DNA from: Anaerobium acetethylicum | GTDB lineage: Bacteria > Bacillota > Clostridia > Lachnospirales > Lachnospiraceae | Assembly (NCBI RefSeq): GCF_900096945.1 | Contig: NZ_FMKA01000008.1 | Span: forward strand, 1-64,000 | Length of the DNA stretch: 64,000 bases | Reading direction: 5' to 3' | Part shown: positions 8,182 through 16,593 of the stretch, piece by piece | How positions within the stretch are numbered: the stretch's first letter is position 1 | How the letters are laid out: each line of letters starts with the position of its first letter | The notes under the pieces: model-generated | Seen by the model: the letters and a program-made list of their open reading frames with translations, nothing else | Database searches by the model: none | Told to the model about the DNA's origin: nothing | Translations under genes and position numbers: made by a program

Positions 8182-9981
8182 ATGGCAGAAAGCAGATTAA
8201 TAGGCGGTTATCCGGTAATCGGAATCAGACCTACAATTGACGGAAGAAGAGGATACCTGAAAGTAAGGGAATCACTTGAAGAGCAGACGATGAACATGGC
8301 AAAAGCGGCGGCGGAGCTGTTCACATCAAATCTCAGATATTCAAACGGAGAGCCAGTGAAGGTTGTCATTGCGGATACGACAATCGGACGCGTTGCAGAA
8401 GCTGCGGCATGTGAAGAGAAATTCAAAAAAGAAGGAGTTGAAATCACCCTTACTGTAACTCCATGCTGGTGCTACGGTTCAGAAACGATGGATATGAACC
8501 AGCATACAATCAAAGGCGTATGGGGCTTCAATGGCACAGAGAGGCCGGGAGCAGTTTATCTTGCAGCAGTACTTGCAGGACATGCCCAGAAGGGACTTCC
8601 CGCATTCGGTATCTATGGCCATGACGTTCAGAATAGCGATGATACCTCTATTCCGGATGATGTCAGAGAAAAGCTGCTTAGATTTGGCCGTGCATCTGTT
8701 GCAGCAGCTACCATGAGAGGAAAATCATACCTTCAGATCGGCTCGATCTGTATGGGAATCGCAGGTTCAATCGTGGATCCGAATTTCTTCGAGGATTATC
8801 TTGGAATGAGGGTAGAATCAGTTGACGAAGTAGAGATTATAAGAAGAATGACAGAAAATGTCTACGATGAAGCTGAATTCCAAAAGGCTCTTGCATGGAC
8901 AAAAGAAAAATGCAAGGAAGGCTTTGATAAAAATCCTGCAGATGCCCAGAAATCGAAGGAAGAGAAAGAAGCTGACTGGGAATTCGTTGTCAAGATGATG
9001 TGCATCATCAAAGACCTGATGAATGGAAACAAGAACCTTCCGGAAGGCTGTGAAGAAGAACGTGTCGGACACAATGCAATTGCTGCTGGTTTCCAGGGAC
9101 AGAGACAGTGGACTGACTTCTACCCGAATGCCGATTTCCCTGAATCCATGCTCTGCTCTTCCTTTGACTGGGAAGGTGCAAGGGAACCATACATTCTTGC
9201 TACAGAGAACGATGCACTGAATGGTATCGGAATGCTGTTCGGAAAACTGCTGACGAACACAGCACAGATCTTTGCTGATGTCAGGACATACTGGAGTCCG
9301 GAAGCTGTAGAAAAAGCAACAGGCGGATACAAGCTTGAAGGAAAAGCTGCTGAGGCAGGCGGATTTATCCATCTGATCAACTCGGGAGCAGCCTGCATTG
9401 ATGCATGCGGAGCGGTTAAGGATGCAGACGGAAACGGAGTCATCAAACCATTCTGGGAAATGACGGATGCAGATATGGATGCATGCCTGGAAGCGACTAC
9501 CTGGAATGCAGCAGACCAGGGATACTTCAGGGGAGGCGGATATTCATCAAGATTCCTCACAAAGGCTGAAATGCCATGTACTATGGTCAGACTGAATCTT
9601 GTAAAAGGTCTTGGACCTATGCTCCAGATTGCAGAAGGATATACAGTAGAGCTGCCGGATGAGGTTTCCGATACGCTTTGGAAGAGAACTGACTACACCT
9701 GGCCATGTACCTGGTTCGCACCAAGGACAACAGGAGAGGGAGCCTTCAAGACTGCTTATGATGTAATGAACAACTGGGGAGCAAATCATGGAGCGATCAG
9801 CTACGGACATATTGGAGCTGACCTGATTACCCTCTGCTCGATGTTGAGAATTCCGGTAGCTATGCACAATGTTCCGGAAGAGAAAATCTTCAGACCAGCT
9901 GCATGGAATGCATATGGAATGGATAAAGAAGGCCAGGATTACCGCGCATGCGCGACATACGGCCCGACGTTCAAGAAGTAG
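8182..9981 (+). CDS. fucI: L-fucose isomerase
   Basis: FucI interconverts L-fucose and L-fuculose, and also D-arabinose and D-ribulose. The 599-aa length matches the family (about 590-605). Manganese ligands are E342 in [10 protein letters not shown]366 in [10 protein letters not shown] and the histidine in the [14 protein letters not shown] segment. [12 protein letters not shown] and [12 protein letters not shown] are also typical. AACGGAGGTAAC precedes ATG 8182. It is first in a three-gene unit with a sugar kinase (8 bp away) and fucose mutarotase. No aldolase gene is present, so fuculose-1-phosphate must be cleaved by an enzyme encoded elsewhere. Confidence 0.97.
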   Translation: MAESRLIGGYPVIGIRPTIDGRRGYLKVRESLEEQTMNMAKAAAELFTSNLRYSNGEPVKVVIADTTIGRVAEAAACEEKFKKEGVEITLTVTPCWCYGSETMDMNQHTIKGVWGFNGTERPGAVYLAAVLAGHAQKGLPAFGIYGHDVQNSDDTSIPDDVREKLLRFGRASVAAATMRGKSYLQIGSICMGIAGSIVDPNFFEDYLGMRVESVDEVEIIRRMTENVYDEAEFQKALAWTKEKCKEGFDKNPADAQKSKEEKEADWEFVVKMMCIIKDLMNGNKNLPEGCEEERVGHNAIAAGFQGQRQWTDFYPNADFPESMLCSSFDWEGAREPYILATENDALNGIGMLFGKLLTNTAQIFADVRTYWSPEAVEKATGGYKLEGKAAEAGGFIHLINSGAACIDACGAVKDADGNGVIKPFWEMTDADMDACLEATTWNAADQGYFRGGGYSSRFLTKAEMPCTMVRLNLVKGLGPMLQIAEGYTVELPDEVSDTLWKRTDYTWPCTWFAPRTTGEGAFKTAYDVMNNWGANHGAISYGHIGADLITLCSMLRIPVAMHNVPEEKIFRPAAWNAYGMDKEGQDYRACATYGPTFKK

Positions 9982-9989
9982 GTGACGGC

Positions 9990-11483
9990 ATGAAAGAAAA
10001 CACAGGTGTTTTGGCGATTGATTTTGGTGCATCAAGCGGCAGGGTCATGTATGGAACTTATGACGGAGAGCAGATTCACCTGCAGGAAGTGCATCGATTT
10101 ACGAACGATCCTGTCATTGTCGGAGATACGATGTACTGGGACGTATTAAGGCTTTTTCATGAGATCAAGCAGGGGCTTGTAAAAGCAAAAAAGACAGGTG
10201 CCTATTCCAGCATCGGGATAGACACCTGGGGAGTGGATTTTGGACTGATTGATGAGAGAGGATATCTTCTTGAAAATCCGGTCCACTACCGCGATAACCG
10301 TACAAAGGGAATGCTTGAGTACGGCTTCAGCAAAATTCCGGAAGAGGAAATGTATCAGATCACTGGCAACCAGTTTATGGAAATCAATACGGTGTTTCAG
10401 CTTCTGGCTTTGAAAAGCCAGAGGCCTGAGCTACTGGAAAGAGCAAAAGAACTGCTGCTGATGCCGGATCTGTTCAATTATCTCCTGACTGGCGAGACCG
10501 CGGCAGAATATTCCATCGCTTCGACGACCCAGCTCCTTGATGCAGGCAGAAAACAGTGGTCGGGAAGGGTTCTGGAAGCACTGGACCTTCCGAAAGAGAT
10601 ACTTCCGGAAGTGGTACCAAGCAAGACAAAAATCGGGAAAGTCAGGGAATCAATCTGTGAAGAATTGGGAATCGAGCCGGCAGACGTGATAGCGGTAGCA
10701 GGACATGATACCCAGAGCGCCATGGTAGCGGTTCCGGCCCAGGAAAAAGACTTTCTGTTTTTAAGCTGCGGAACCTGGTCCCTGATTGGAACGGAACTTG
10801 ACGAACCATTGATTAATGAACAGTCGAAAAAGTGCAATATTACAAATGAAGGAGGATTTGAAGGCAGAATTTCATTCCTCAAAAATATCATCGGCCTCTG
10901 GATGATTCAGGAAAGCAGGAGACAGTGGATCAGGGAGGGAACCGAATACGGTTTCGGCGAACTTGAGAAAATGGCGTTAGAGGCGGAGCCTTTGAAATGC
11001 TTTATCGATCCCGATGATCCGGTGTTCCTTCCGGCAGGAAATATTCCAAAGCGCATCAGGGAATACTGCAGGGAAAAAGGGCAGCATATTCCGACGACGG
11101 CAGGAGAAATCGTAAGGTGCATCAATGAAAGCCTTGCTTTCAAATACAGGATGGCAAAAGAAGAAATCGAAAGCTGTGTCGGAAAAACATTCGACAGGCT
11201 GTATCTGATCGGAGGCGGAGTACAGAGTGCCTTGCTCTGCCAGCTGACAGCCAATGCCTGCAATTGCGAAGTGGTTGCGGGTCCGGTTGAAGCTACCGTG
11301 CTCGGCAATGTCATACTGCAGCTGATAGAAAGCGGAGCTGTAAAAGATCTTGCGGAGGCGCGAAGGCTGGTAATGGCATCAGAGGATATCAAGCGCTTCC
11401 AGCCTGTGGACAGCAGCGTATGGGAAGAAAAGTATCAGGAATTTAAGGAACTGCTTAATGAGCACGTTATTCAGAACGTATAA
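9990..11483 (+). CDS. FGGY-family kinase, L-fuculokinase/rhamnulokinase type
   Basis: A 497-aa FGGY carbohydrate kinase. The N-terminal phosphate motif is IDFGASSGRV. The sugar-site segment is DTWGVDFGLIDERGYLLENPVHYRDNRT. Central motifs are GHDTQSAMVAVPA and FLSCGTWSLIG, and the C-terminal ATP site is IGGGVQSALLCQLTANAC. Sequence alone resembles rhamnulokinase. The flanking fucI and fucU argue that it phosphorylates L-fuculose. I chose ATG 9990, 8 bp after the fucI stop and preceded by AGTAGGTGACGG. An earlier in-frame start inside fucI has no ribosome binding site. Confidence 0.9.
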   Translation: MKENTGVLAIDFGASSGRVMYGTYDGEQIHLQEVHRFTNDPVIVGDTMYWDVLRLFHEIKQGLVKAKKTGAYSSIGIDTWGVDFGLIDERGYLLENPVHYRDNRTKGMLEYGFSKIPEEEMYQITGNQFMEINTVFQLLALKSQRPELLERAKELLLMPDLFNYLLTGETAAEYSIASTTQLLDAGRKQWSGRVLEALDLPKEILPEVVPSKTKIGKVRESICEELGIEPADVIAVAGHDTQSAMVAVPAQEKDFLFLSCGTWSLIGTELDEPLINEQSKKCNITNEGGFEGRISFLKNIIGLWMIQESRRQWIREGTEYGFGELEKMALEAEPLKCFIDPDDPVFLPAGNIPKRIREYCREKGQHIPTTAGEIVRCINESLAFKYRMAKEEIESCVGKTFDRLYLIGGGVQSALLCQLTANACNCEVVAGPVEATVLGNVILQLIESGAVKDLAEARRLVMASEDIKRFQPVDSSVWEEKYQEFKELLNEHVIQNV

Positions 11484-11554
11484 TTACAGGATAGCAGACA
11501 TCGTCTGGCAGGAAGATAATAGCAGCAAAATTGATGTTGCAGGAGGAAAAGATC

Positions 11555-11989
11555 ATGCTGAAGGGAATACCGGCTATTTTATCACCGGAATTATTAAAAG
11601 TATTGTGTGAAATGGGACACAGCGACAGGCTTGTGATCTCAGACGGAAATTTTCCGGCCGAATCAATGGGAAAGGATGCAATCGTGATCAGGTGCGACGG
11701 CCATGGGGTTCCGGAAATTCTGGATGCAATTCTCCAGGTATTTCCGTTGGACACTTATGTGGACCATCCGGTCAACCTGATGGAGGTTATGCCGGGAGAT
11801 ACGGTCGAAACGCCGATCTGGGATACCTATAAGGATATCATCAAAAAGAATGACAGCCGTGGAGCGGCAGCAGTTGGAAACATCGAAAGGTTTGCATTTT
11901 ATGATGAAGCAAGAACTGCATACGCCATTGTTGCAACTGGTGAAAAGGCGCTTTATGCGAATATTATGCTTCAGAAAGGCGTCATCTGA
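11555..11989 (+). CDS. fucU: L-fucose mutarotase, RbsD/FucU family
   Basis: A 144-aa protein that interconverts alpha and beta anomers of L-fucose, feeding the isomerase. Family features are MLKGIPAILSPELLKVLCEMGHSD with the catalytic histidine, a DGNFPAES loop and the YANIMLQKGVI end. Its start is ATG 11555, 6 bases after AGGAGGAAAA. Upstream TTG and ATG codons in frame overlap that site and are unlikely. It is the last gene of the fucose unit. Confidence 0.95.
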   Translation: MLKGIPAILSPELLKVLCEMGHSDRLVISDGNFPAESMGKDAIVIRCDGHGVPEILDAILQVFPLDTYVDHPVNLMEVMPGDTVETPIWDTYKDIIKKNDSRGAAAVGNIERFAFYDEARTAYAIVATGEKALYANIMLQKGVI

Positions 11990-12006
11990 CAGGTTGCCAT
12001 AAAATA

Positions 12007-12064
12007 ACAAACAGGCATATTGATCCGGGTTATGAAAGCCACCCAGATCAATATGCCTGTTTGT
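12007..12064. terminator. Perfect 19-bp inverted repeat between convergent genes
   Basis: ACAAACAGGCATATTGATC (12007-12025) and its exact complement (12046-12064) flank a 20-base loop. It lies between fucU (+) and the epimerase gene (-). Neither strand has a T-run after the stem, so it is either a non-canonical terminator or an mRNA 3'-end stabiliser. Confidence 0.6.
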
Positions 12065-12113
12065 GCCCCCACCGTTGCTGTATGTGCGTCAGGCAGGGGA
12101 GTCACCAGAAAAG

Positions 12114-12995
12114 CTACAGGATCGTAATATCAAAGGCCAGAGTTTCCGACTCATTCGGAGGAAGAATCTTTACGCCCCTTTTTTCTTCGAACACATCGGA
12201 TTCGTCGTTGCAGGTCGAGATGCCGGTCCATGGTTCCAAGGCTATGAAAGGACCATTATTGGAACTTGACCATAATATAAAATAATCAAAACCAGGAAAA
12301 TCTACCTGGATTCCTTTTCCGGTTGCCGGATTCACCATTTTTGCCGACCTTGAAATGAGGCTGTCAAAGATAAGTGCATCCACGTCGAAATAGCTGTGCT
12401 TCAGCGGGAGGACGGATTCATTGTCCAGGACCTGAAGGCGGTTATCTACATTTACGAGGCCTGTGGACGGTATGGATTCCGGGCATAATGCGGTCTCCGG
12501 CTTTTCGAATTGAACAATATAATCCTCAAAAGTCTCGCCATCCAGCAATGGACAGTTGAATCCAGGATGTCCCCCGACAAAATATGGCATTGGAACAGAA
12601 TTGAGGTTCAGTACCGTGTAGCTGGTGGTGATGGTTTTCCCTTTTAAGAGATACTTGATCCTGAGTTCAAAATCATAAGGGAACATGGTTTTTGAGTCTT
12701 CGCTGGATTTTAGTGAAAAAGTAATGGAATCCTCCGTCTTTTCAATCAAAGTGAATTCCATTTTTTTTGCGAACCCGTGACGTTCCATACTGCAGGTCAT
12801 TCCGTTGCCTATTGTTGCCGTTTTATTGCGCAGGCTGCCGCAGATCGGAAACATAACGGGAGCCTGTCCGGACCAGTACGCGGCATCGCCCTGCCATAAA
12901 TATTCAAGTCCGTCAGTATCCTTAATCGAAATAATCCCGCCACCTTTGGTATCGAATCGTACAACCGCTTCCGCATTTTCTAATAAGTATTGCAT
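12114..12995 (-). CDS. Aldose 1-epimerase family protein (LacX-like)
   Basis: A 293-aa beta-sandwich epimerase. Candidate catalytic residues are H in MERHGFAK, H in VGGHPGFNCPL and E in ALEPWTG. The family includes galactose mutarotases and the glucose-6-phosphate epimerase-like LacX group. This sequence looks most like the LacX group. ATG at 12995 follows GAAAGGTGGGATTT. An upstream TTG in frame is less likely. The gene faces the fucose unit. Its substrate is unknown. The promoter must lie within the repeat-rich 13.0-13.3 kb stretch. Confidence 0.85.
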   Translation of the reverse strand: MQYLLENAEAVVRFDTKGGGIISIKDTDGLEYLWQGDAAYWSGQAPVMFPICGSLRNKTATIGNGMTCSMERHGFAKKMEFTLIEKTEDSITFSLKSSEDSKTMFPYDFELRIKYLLKGKTITTSYTVLNLNSVPMPYFVGGHPGFNCPLLDGETFEDYIVQFEKPETALCPESIPSTGLVNVDNRLQVLDNESVLPLKHSYFDVDALIFDSLISRSAKMVNPATGKGIQVDFPGFDYFILWSSSNNGPFIALEPWTGISTCNDESDVFEEKRGVKILPPNESETLAFDITIL

Positions 12996-13066
12996 CAAAT
13001 CCCACCTTTCAATCAGTCAGTTATATCGTTGTCAGTCAGATAACTGTTCAGTCAACCGGATCCTTT

Positions 13067-13099
13067 GTAACTGTGAAGGATGTAGTCCTGAATAGTTAT
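13067..13099. repeat. Family B end hairpin, solo copy
   Basis: GTAACTGTGAAGGATGTAGT and the following CCTGAATAGTTAT make a near-palindrome of 33 bp, identical in layout to the right end of the full family B elements. It stands 8 bp before a full copy. Confidence 0.75.
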
Positions 13100-13106
13100 G
13101 CTAATC

Positions 13107-13249
13107 GTAACTGTTCAGAACCCCTGTATTGCGAGGTGTTTTTATGCTGTATTTGCATAAAAACCCGAGACATACGTGCGCCAAATTGCTGGTTTTGCAA
13201 TTTGTGTGCATCATATGTAACTATGAAGGACGTAGTCATGAATAGTTAC
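13107..13249. repeat. Family B palindromic repeat, copy 1
   Basis: It starts GTAACTGTTCAGAACCCC. It contains GCGAGGTGTTTTTATGC, a paired TTTGCATAAAA region and CCAAATTGCTGGTTTTGCAA, and ends with the 33-bp hairpin closing in GAATAGTTAC. Further copies lie at 16318 and, inverted, at 46134. Confidence 0.85.
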
Positions 13250-13344
13250 CGCTAATCAAATACTATAGCAGAGTTTCAGGGATGTCAACTGGTTACTGTC
13301 TGCATGTCAGCCGAAAACAAAAGAGAAAAAAGTGAATTCCATGA

Positions 13345-13373
13345 TTGACAATATGCGGGTAAGAAGGTAATAT
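13345..13373 (+). promoter_or_regulatory. Promoter of the LacI-type regulator
   Basis: TTGACA (13345-13350), a 17-bp spacer and TAATAT (13368-13373). Confidence 0.8.
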
Positions 13374-13382
13374 GTAAATATA

Positions 13383-13402
13383 AAACCGAAACGTTTCGGT
13401 TT
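13383..13402. promoter_or_regulatory. Palindromic operator of the LacI-type regulator
   Basis: AAACCGAAACGTTTCGGTTT is a perfect 20-bp palindrome with the central CG typical of LacI-family operators. It begins 10 bp after the -10 element, so it covers the expected transcription start and fits autorepression. Confidence 0.85.
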
Positions 13403-13482
13403 CGAAAAAGAAAACTGTAAGACAGAATCATATCAGCAAGGCCAGAGGTATGATAAATCGTTATTTGAAAGTAGGGAAAGCA

Positions 13483-14496
13483 TTGGCAGCAACGATTAAG
13501 GACATAGCAAAACATACAGGCCTGGGGCTTGCGACGATTTCATCCTATCTCAACGGTGGAAACGTGCGCGAAGCAAACAGGGAAAAAATAGAGACGGCAA
13601 TTGAAGAACTGAATTTTGAGGTAAACGAAGTTGCACGCGGGCTGAAAACAAATAAAACAAAAACGATCGGCGTTGTGATTCCGGAACTGAATAATATTTT
13701 CTGTGCGGAGATTATAACGGGAGTAGAGGATGTTCTGCGAAATCATGGCTATGCGACCATTGTATGCGACTGCAGGACCGATAAGGAGCTGGAGAAAGAG
13801 GCGGTTGATTTCCTTTACAGGAAGCGGGTAGACGGAATCATCAATATGCCGGTAAATGTGGACGGATCCCATCTGAAAAGCTTCCAGAAGTCGGGGAAAC
13901 CGATTGTTTTGATCGACCGGAAAATAAACGGAATCGACTGCGACTGTGTTTTGGCAGATAACCTTACGGCAGCAAAAAATGCGGTGAAGAGATTAGTTGA
14001 GAATGGACATACAAAGATAGGGATGATCGGAGGTCCTGAGGAAATTTTCACAGCACAGGAAAGGCTCCTTGGATATAAAACGGCATTGATGGAAGCAGGA
14101 ATCGTGCCGGAAGAGAAGCTGGTCGTGCAGGGCGATTACACGATTGACAGCGGAGTCAGATGCCTGGAAAATCTGGTGAAGCAGAATCCGGATATGACGG
14201 CTGTGTTCGTTGCAAACTATGAAATGACAATGGGTGCGGTAATCGGGATTAACGAGCTTGGCATCAGGATTCCTGAAGATCTTTCAATCATCGGATTCGA
14301 CAATACGGAGTTTGCCAGGGCATGCAAACCTAAGCTTACCATTGTAACCCAGCCGATGAGGGAAATTGCAAAAAATGTTGCGCAGATTATTCTGAAACGC
14401 ATGGAAGCAGATCAAAGGAATCCGGAGGCTTCCGATTTCCAGGTGATAAAACTGCAGACCGACATTGTGGAAGGAAATTCCGTCCGCAGGATATAA
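13483..14496 (+). CDS. LacI-family transcriptional regulator
   Basis: A 337-aa LacI/GalR regulator. The helix-turn-helix is at the extreme N terminus (TIKDIAKHTGLGLATISSYLNGG), followed by hinge helix VARGLKTNKT and the periplasmic-binding-like sugar domain (TIGVVIPELNNIF to the end). The family starts just before A-TIKDIA, so TTG 13483 is preferred. An in-frame ATG at 13450 has AGAGG only two bases away. A perfect operator overlaps its own promoter. A second, near-identical site precedes the aldo/keto reductase gene at 15252, its probable target. The inducer is unknown. Confidence 0.9.
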   Translation: MAATIKDIAKHTGLGLATISSYLNGGNVREANREKIETAIEELNFEVNEVARGLKTNKTKTIGVVIPELNNIFCAEIITGVEDVLRNHGYATIVCDCRTDKELEKEAVDFLYRKRVDGIINMPVNVDGSHLKSFQKSGKPIVLIDRKINGIDCDCVLADNLTAAKNAVKRLVENGHTKIGMIGGPEEIFTAQERLLGYKTALMEAGIVPEEKLVVQGDYTIDSGVRCLENLVKQNPDMTAVFVANYEMTMGAVIGINELGIRIPEDLSIIGFDNTEFARACKPKLTIVTQPMREIAKNVAQIILKRMEADQRNPEASDFQVIKLQTDIVEGNSVRRI

Positions 14497-14512
14497 TGGT
14501 TTCTGCGGGGAC

Positions 14513-14645
14513 GTGATGCAAAACATGTTCATTCGCAGCGCGCTCTCGCTTAGATGAAGACGTAGTGGTACGTAAGGACGCAAAATACGCGTCCTAAGTA
14601 CCAACGTCTTCATAAAGCTGCTCATTGAATCATGTTTTGCGTCAC
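14513..14645. repeat. Family A core, copy 3
   Basis: A 133-bp core with outer arms GTGATGCAAAACATG / CATGTTTTGCGTCAC, 16 bp after the regulator's stop codon. It has no left outer terminal repeat and is the first of three cores in tandem. The inner arms read GGACGC / GCGTCC in place of GGCCGC / GCGGCC, a paired change that keeps the stem. Confidence 0.9.
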
Positions 14646-14671
14646 TGCTTGACTTCATGAGCAAATAGGAC

Positions 14672-14804
14672 GTGATGCAAAACATGTTCATTCGCAGCGC
14701 GCTCTCGCTTAGATGAAGACGTAGTGGTACGTAAGGCCGCAAAGTACGCGTCCTAAGTACCAAAGTCTTCATAAAGCTGCTCATTGAATCATGTTTTGCA
14801 TCAC
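14672..14804. repeat. Family A core, copy 4
   Basis: Second tandem 133-bp core, separated from copy 3 by a 26-bp spacer (TGCTTGACTTCATGAGCAAA begins it) that recurs before copy 5. Confidence 0.9.
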
Positions 14805-14830
14805 TGCTTGACTTCATGAGCAAATAGGAC

Positions 14831-15024
14831 GTGATGCAAAACATGTTCATTCGCAGCGCGCTCTCGCTTAGATGAAGACGTAGTGGTACTTAGGCCGCAA
14901 AGTATGCGTCCTAAGTACCAAAGTCTTCATAAAGCTGCTCATTGAATCATATTTTGCATCATTGCGTGATAGCTGGCGAATGTGCAAATTGACGAAGCGA
15001 ACGTTACAGGAGGGCTTTTAACAC
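14831..15024. repeat. Family A copy 5, core plus right terminal repeat
   Basis: The core spans 14831-14962. After it come the conserved AATTGACGAAGC segment and the outer terminal repeat GGGCTTTTAACAC ending at 15024. Copies 3-5 look like one element whose core was amplified in tandem. Confidence 0.88.
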
Positions 15025-15100
15025 GCTGATCACATTATAAAACAAACGCTCCTGTGATACAAAGAAAGTTATCAGTGCCGGGAGAATTCTATTCATAGTA

Positions 15101-15120
15101 AAACCGAAACGTTACGGATT
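15101..15120. promoter_or_regulatory. Second LacI-type operator, upstream of aldo/keto reductase
   Basis: AAACCGAAACGTTACGGATT matches the perfect operator at 13383-13402 at 18 of 20 positions. It lies about 130 bp before the reductase start. Confidence 0.75.
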
Positions 15121-15251
15121 TGTCGGCGAAAGCATCATCAAACACACCTTATGGGACTGGATGGCCAGACATTTCGAAGAGCGATTACATAAATGGAACA
15201 TAGACCAATCAGCAATAAAATTAAAATTAAAATAAAAAGGAGATTACAACC

Positions 15252-16265
15252 ATGACATCATTCATCGATCCAAAATCAGTACCTCAGAGAAAGCTTTATA
15301 CAGGCGACTACATGCCGGCAATTGGAATGGGAACGTTCGGCTCGGACCGGTTCACACCCGAACAGGTATCGGAAGCTGTTGCCGGAGCGATCAGGTCAGG
15401 ATATCGTCTGTTTGATTGTGCAGCAGTCTATGGCAATGAGCATCTGATTGGAGAGGTTTTTCAGAACGCATTTGACAAAGGGGAAGTAAAACGTGAAGAA
15501 TTATTCATTACATCAAAGGTCTGGAACGACATGCAGGGAAGGGGAGATGTGCTGATTTCATGTGCCAAAAGCTTAAAGGATCTGCATCTGGATTACATCG
15601 ATCTTTTTTTCATACACTGGCCATTTGCAAATTACCATGCGCCGGGATGTGACGGAGATTCCCGTAATCCTGATTCAAAGCCATTCAGCGCAGATGCGTT
15701 TATGGAGACCTGGAGACAGTGCGAAAGACTGGTGGAAATGGGACTTGTAAAACATATCGGCATGTCCAATATGACAATCCCTAAATTGGAGGCCGTGCTT
15801 CCGCTTTGCAGGATACAGCCGGCAGTCCTCGAAATGGAACTGCATCCATGTTTTCAGCAGCCGGAATTATTTGACTATTGCAAGGCCCATGATATCCAGC
15901 CAATCGGTTTCTGCCCGATCGGATCCCCGTCGAGGCCTGAACGTGACAAAACTGACGAGGACATTGCGGATGTCCAGGTTCCGGAACTTGTTGAAATCGC
16001 AAATGCACATAACGTCCATCCCGCAATTGTCTGCCTGAAATGGGCAGTCCAGAGAGGACAGATTCCGATTCCCTTTTCAGTCAGGGAGCAGCAGTATGTC
16101 GGCAATCTGAAATGCGTAACGGAAGATCCTTTGACAGACAGGGAAATGGGAATTATGAAGTCCCTTGACAGAAACAACCGGCTGATAAAAGGTCAGGTGT
16201 TCTTATGGGAAGGCGCAAAAGGATGGGAAGACCTTTGGGACCTGGATGGAGTGATTAGTAAATAG
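15252..16265 (+). CDS. Aldo/keto reductase
   Basis: A 337-aa NADPH-dependent aldo/keto reductase. The catalytic tetrad is complete: D55 and Y60 in FDCAAVYGNE, K89 in ITSKVWN and H122 in FFIHWPF. MPAIGMGTFG is the usual N-terminal barrel strand. AAAAAGGAGATTACAACC precedes the ATG. The LacI-type operator upstream suggests induction by a sugar or sugar derivative. That makes a sugar aldehyde or ketose the probable substrate. The exact substrate is not recognisable. Confidence 0.92.
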   Translation: MTSFIDPKSVPQRKLYTGDYMPAIGMGTFGSDRFTPEQVSEAVAGAIRSGYRLFDCAAVYGNEHLIGEVFQNAFDKGEVKREELFITSKVWNDMQGRGDVLISCAKSLKDLHLDYIDLFFIHWPFANYHAPGCDGDSRNPDSKPFSADAFMETWRQCERLVEMGLVKHIGMSNMTIPKLEAVLPLCRIQPAVLEMELHPCFQQPELFDYCKAHDIQPIGFCPIGSPSRPERDKTDEDIADVQVPELVEIANAHNVHPAIVCLKWAVQRGQIPIPFSVREQQYVGNLKCVTEDPLTDREMGIMKSLDRNNRLIKGQVFLWEGAKGWEDLWDLDGVISK

Positions 16266-16317
16266 ATTGTTGCTGGCCAAGGATTGAACAGTAACAATAG
16301 ATTTATAGTAACTGTTC

Positions 16318-16449
16318 AGAACCCCTGTATCGCGAGGTGTTTTTATGCTGAATTTGCATAAAACCCCGAGACATGCGTGTGCCAAATTGCTGATTTTGCA
16401 ATTTGTGTGCATCATTGTGACTATGAAGGACGTAGTCCTGAATAGTTAC
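16318..16449. repeat. Family B palindromic repeat, copy 2
   Basis: GTAACTGTTCAGAACCCC to GAATAGTTAC, 132 bp, nearly identical to copy 1. It follows the aldo/keto reductase in the same orientation. Confidence 0.85.
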
Positions 16450-16482
16450 AATTTGTAAAAGATGATATGGACAAGAGCAGAT

Positions 16483-16513
16483 GGGGTACTATATGATATA
16501 CGTATAGTACCCC
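16483..16513. promoter_or_regulatory. 11-bp inverted repeat upstream of the response regulator
   Basis: GGGGTACTATA (16483-16493) and TATAGTACCCC (16503-16513) are exact complements with a 9-bp centre. It could be an operator or a weak terminator for the reductase. Only three T follow. Confidence 0.55.
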
Positions 16514-16593
16514 TTTGGCAACGGTTCAGATATCAGATTCCTATCATGAATCGCTTTCCTTTTTGAAGGTACACACATTATGGGAGTGAGATC

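Noticed and set aside
12007-12064. Perfect inverted repeat considered as an IS end or attachment site
   Set aside because: It is a single hairpin between convergent genes, without flanking duplication or a recombinase gene.
15046-15234. Open frame with protein-like sequence (HTLWDWMARHFEERLHKW) before the aldo/keto reductase
   Set aside because: It has no start codon with a ribosome binding site, and it overlaps the operator and leader. At most it is a gene remnant.
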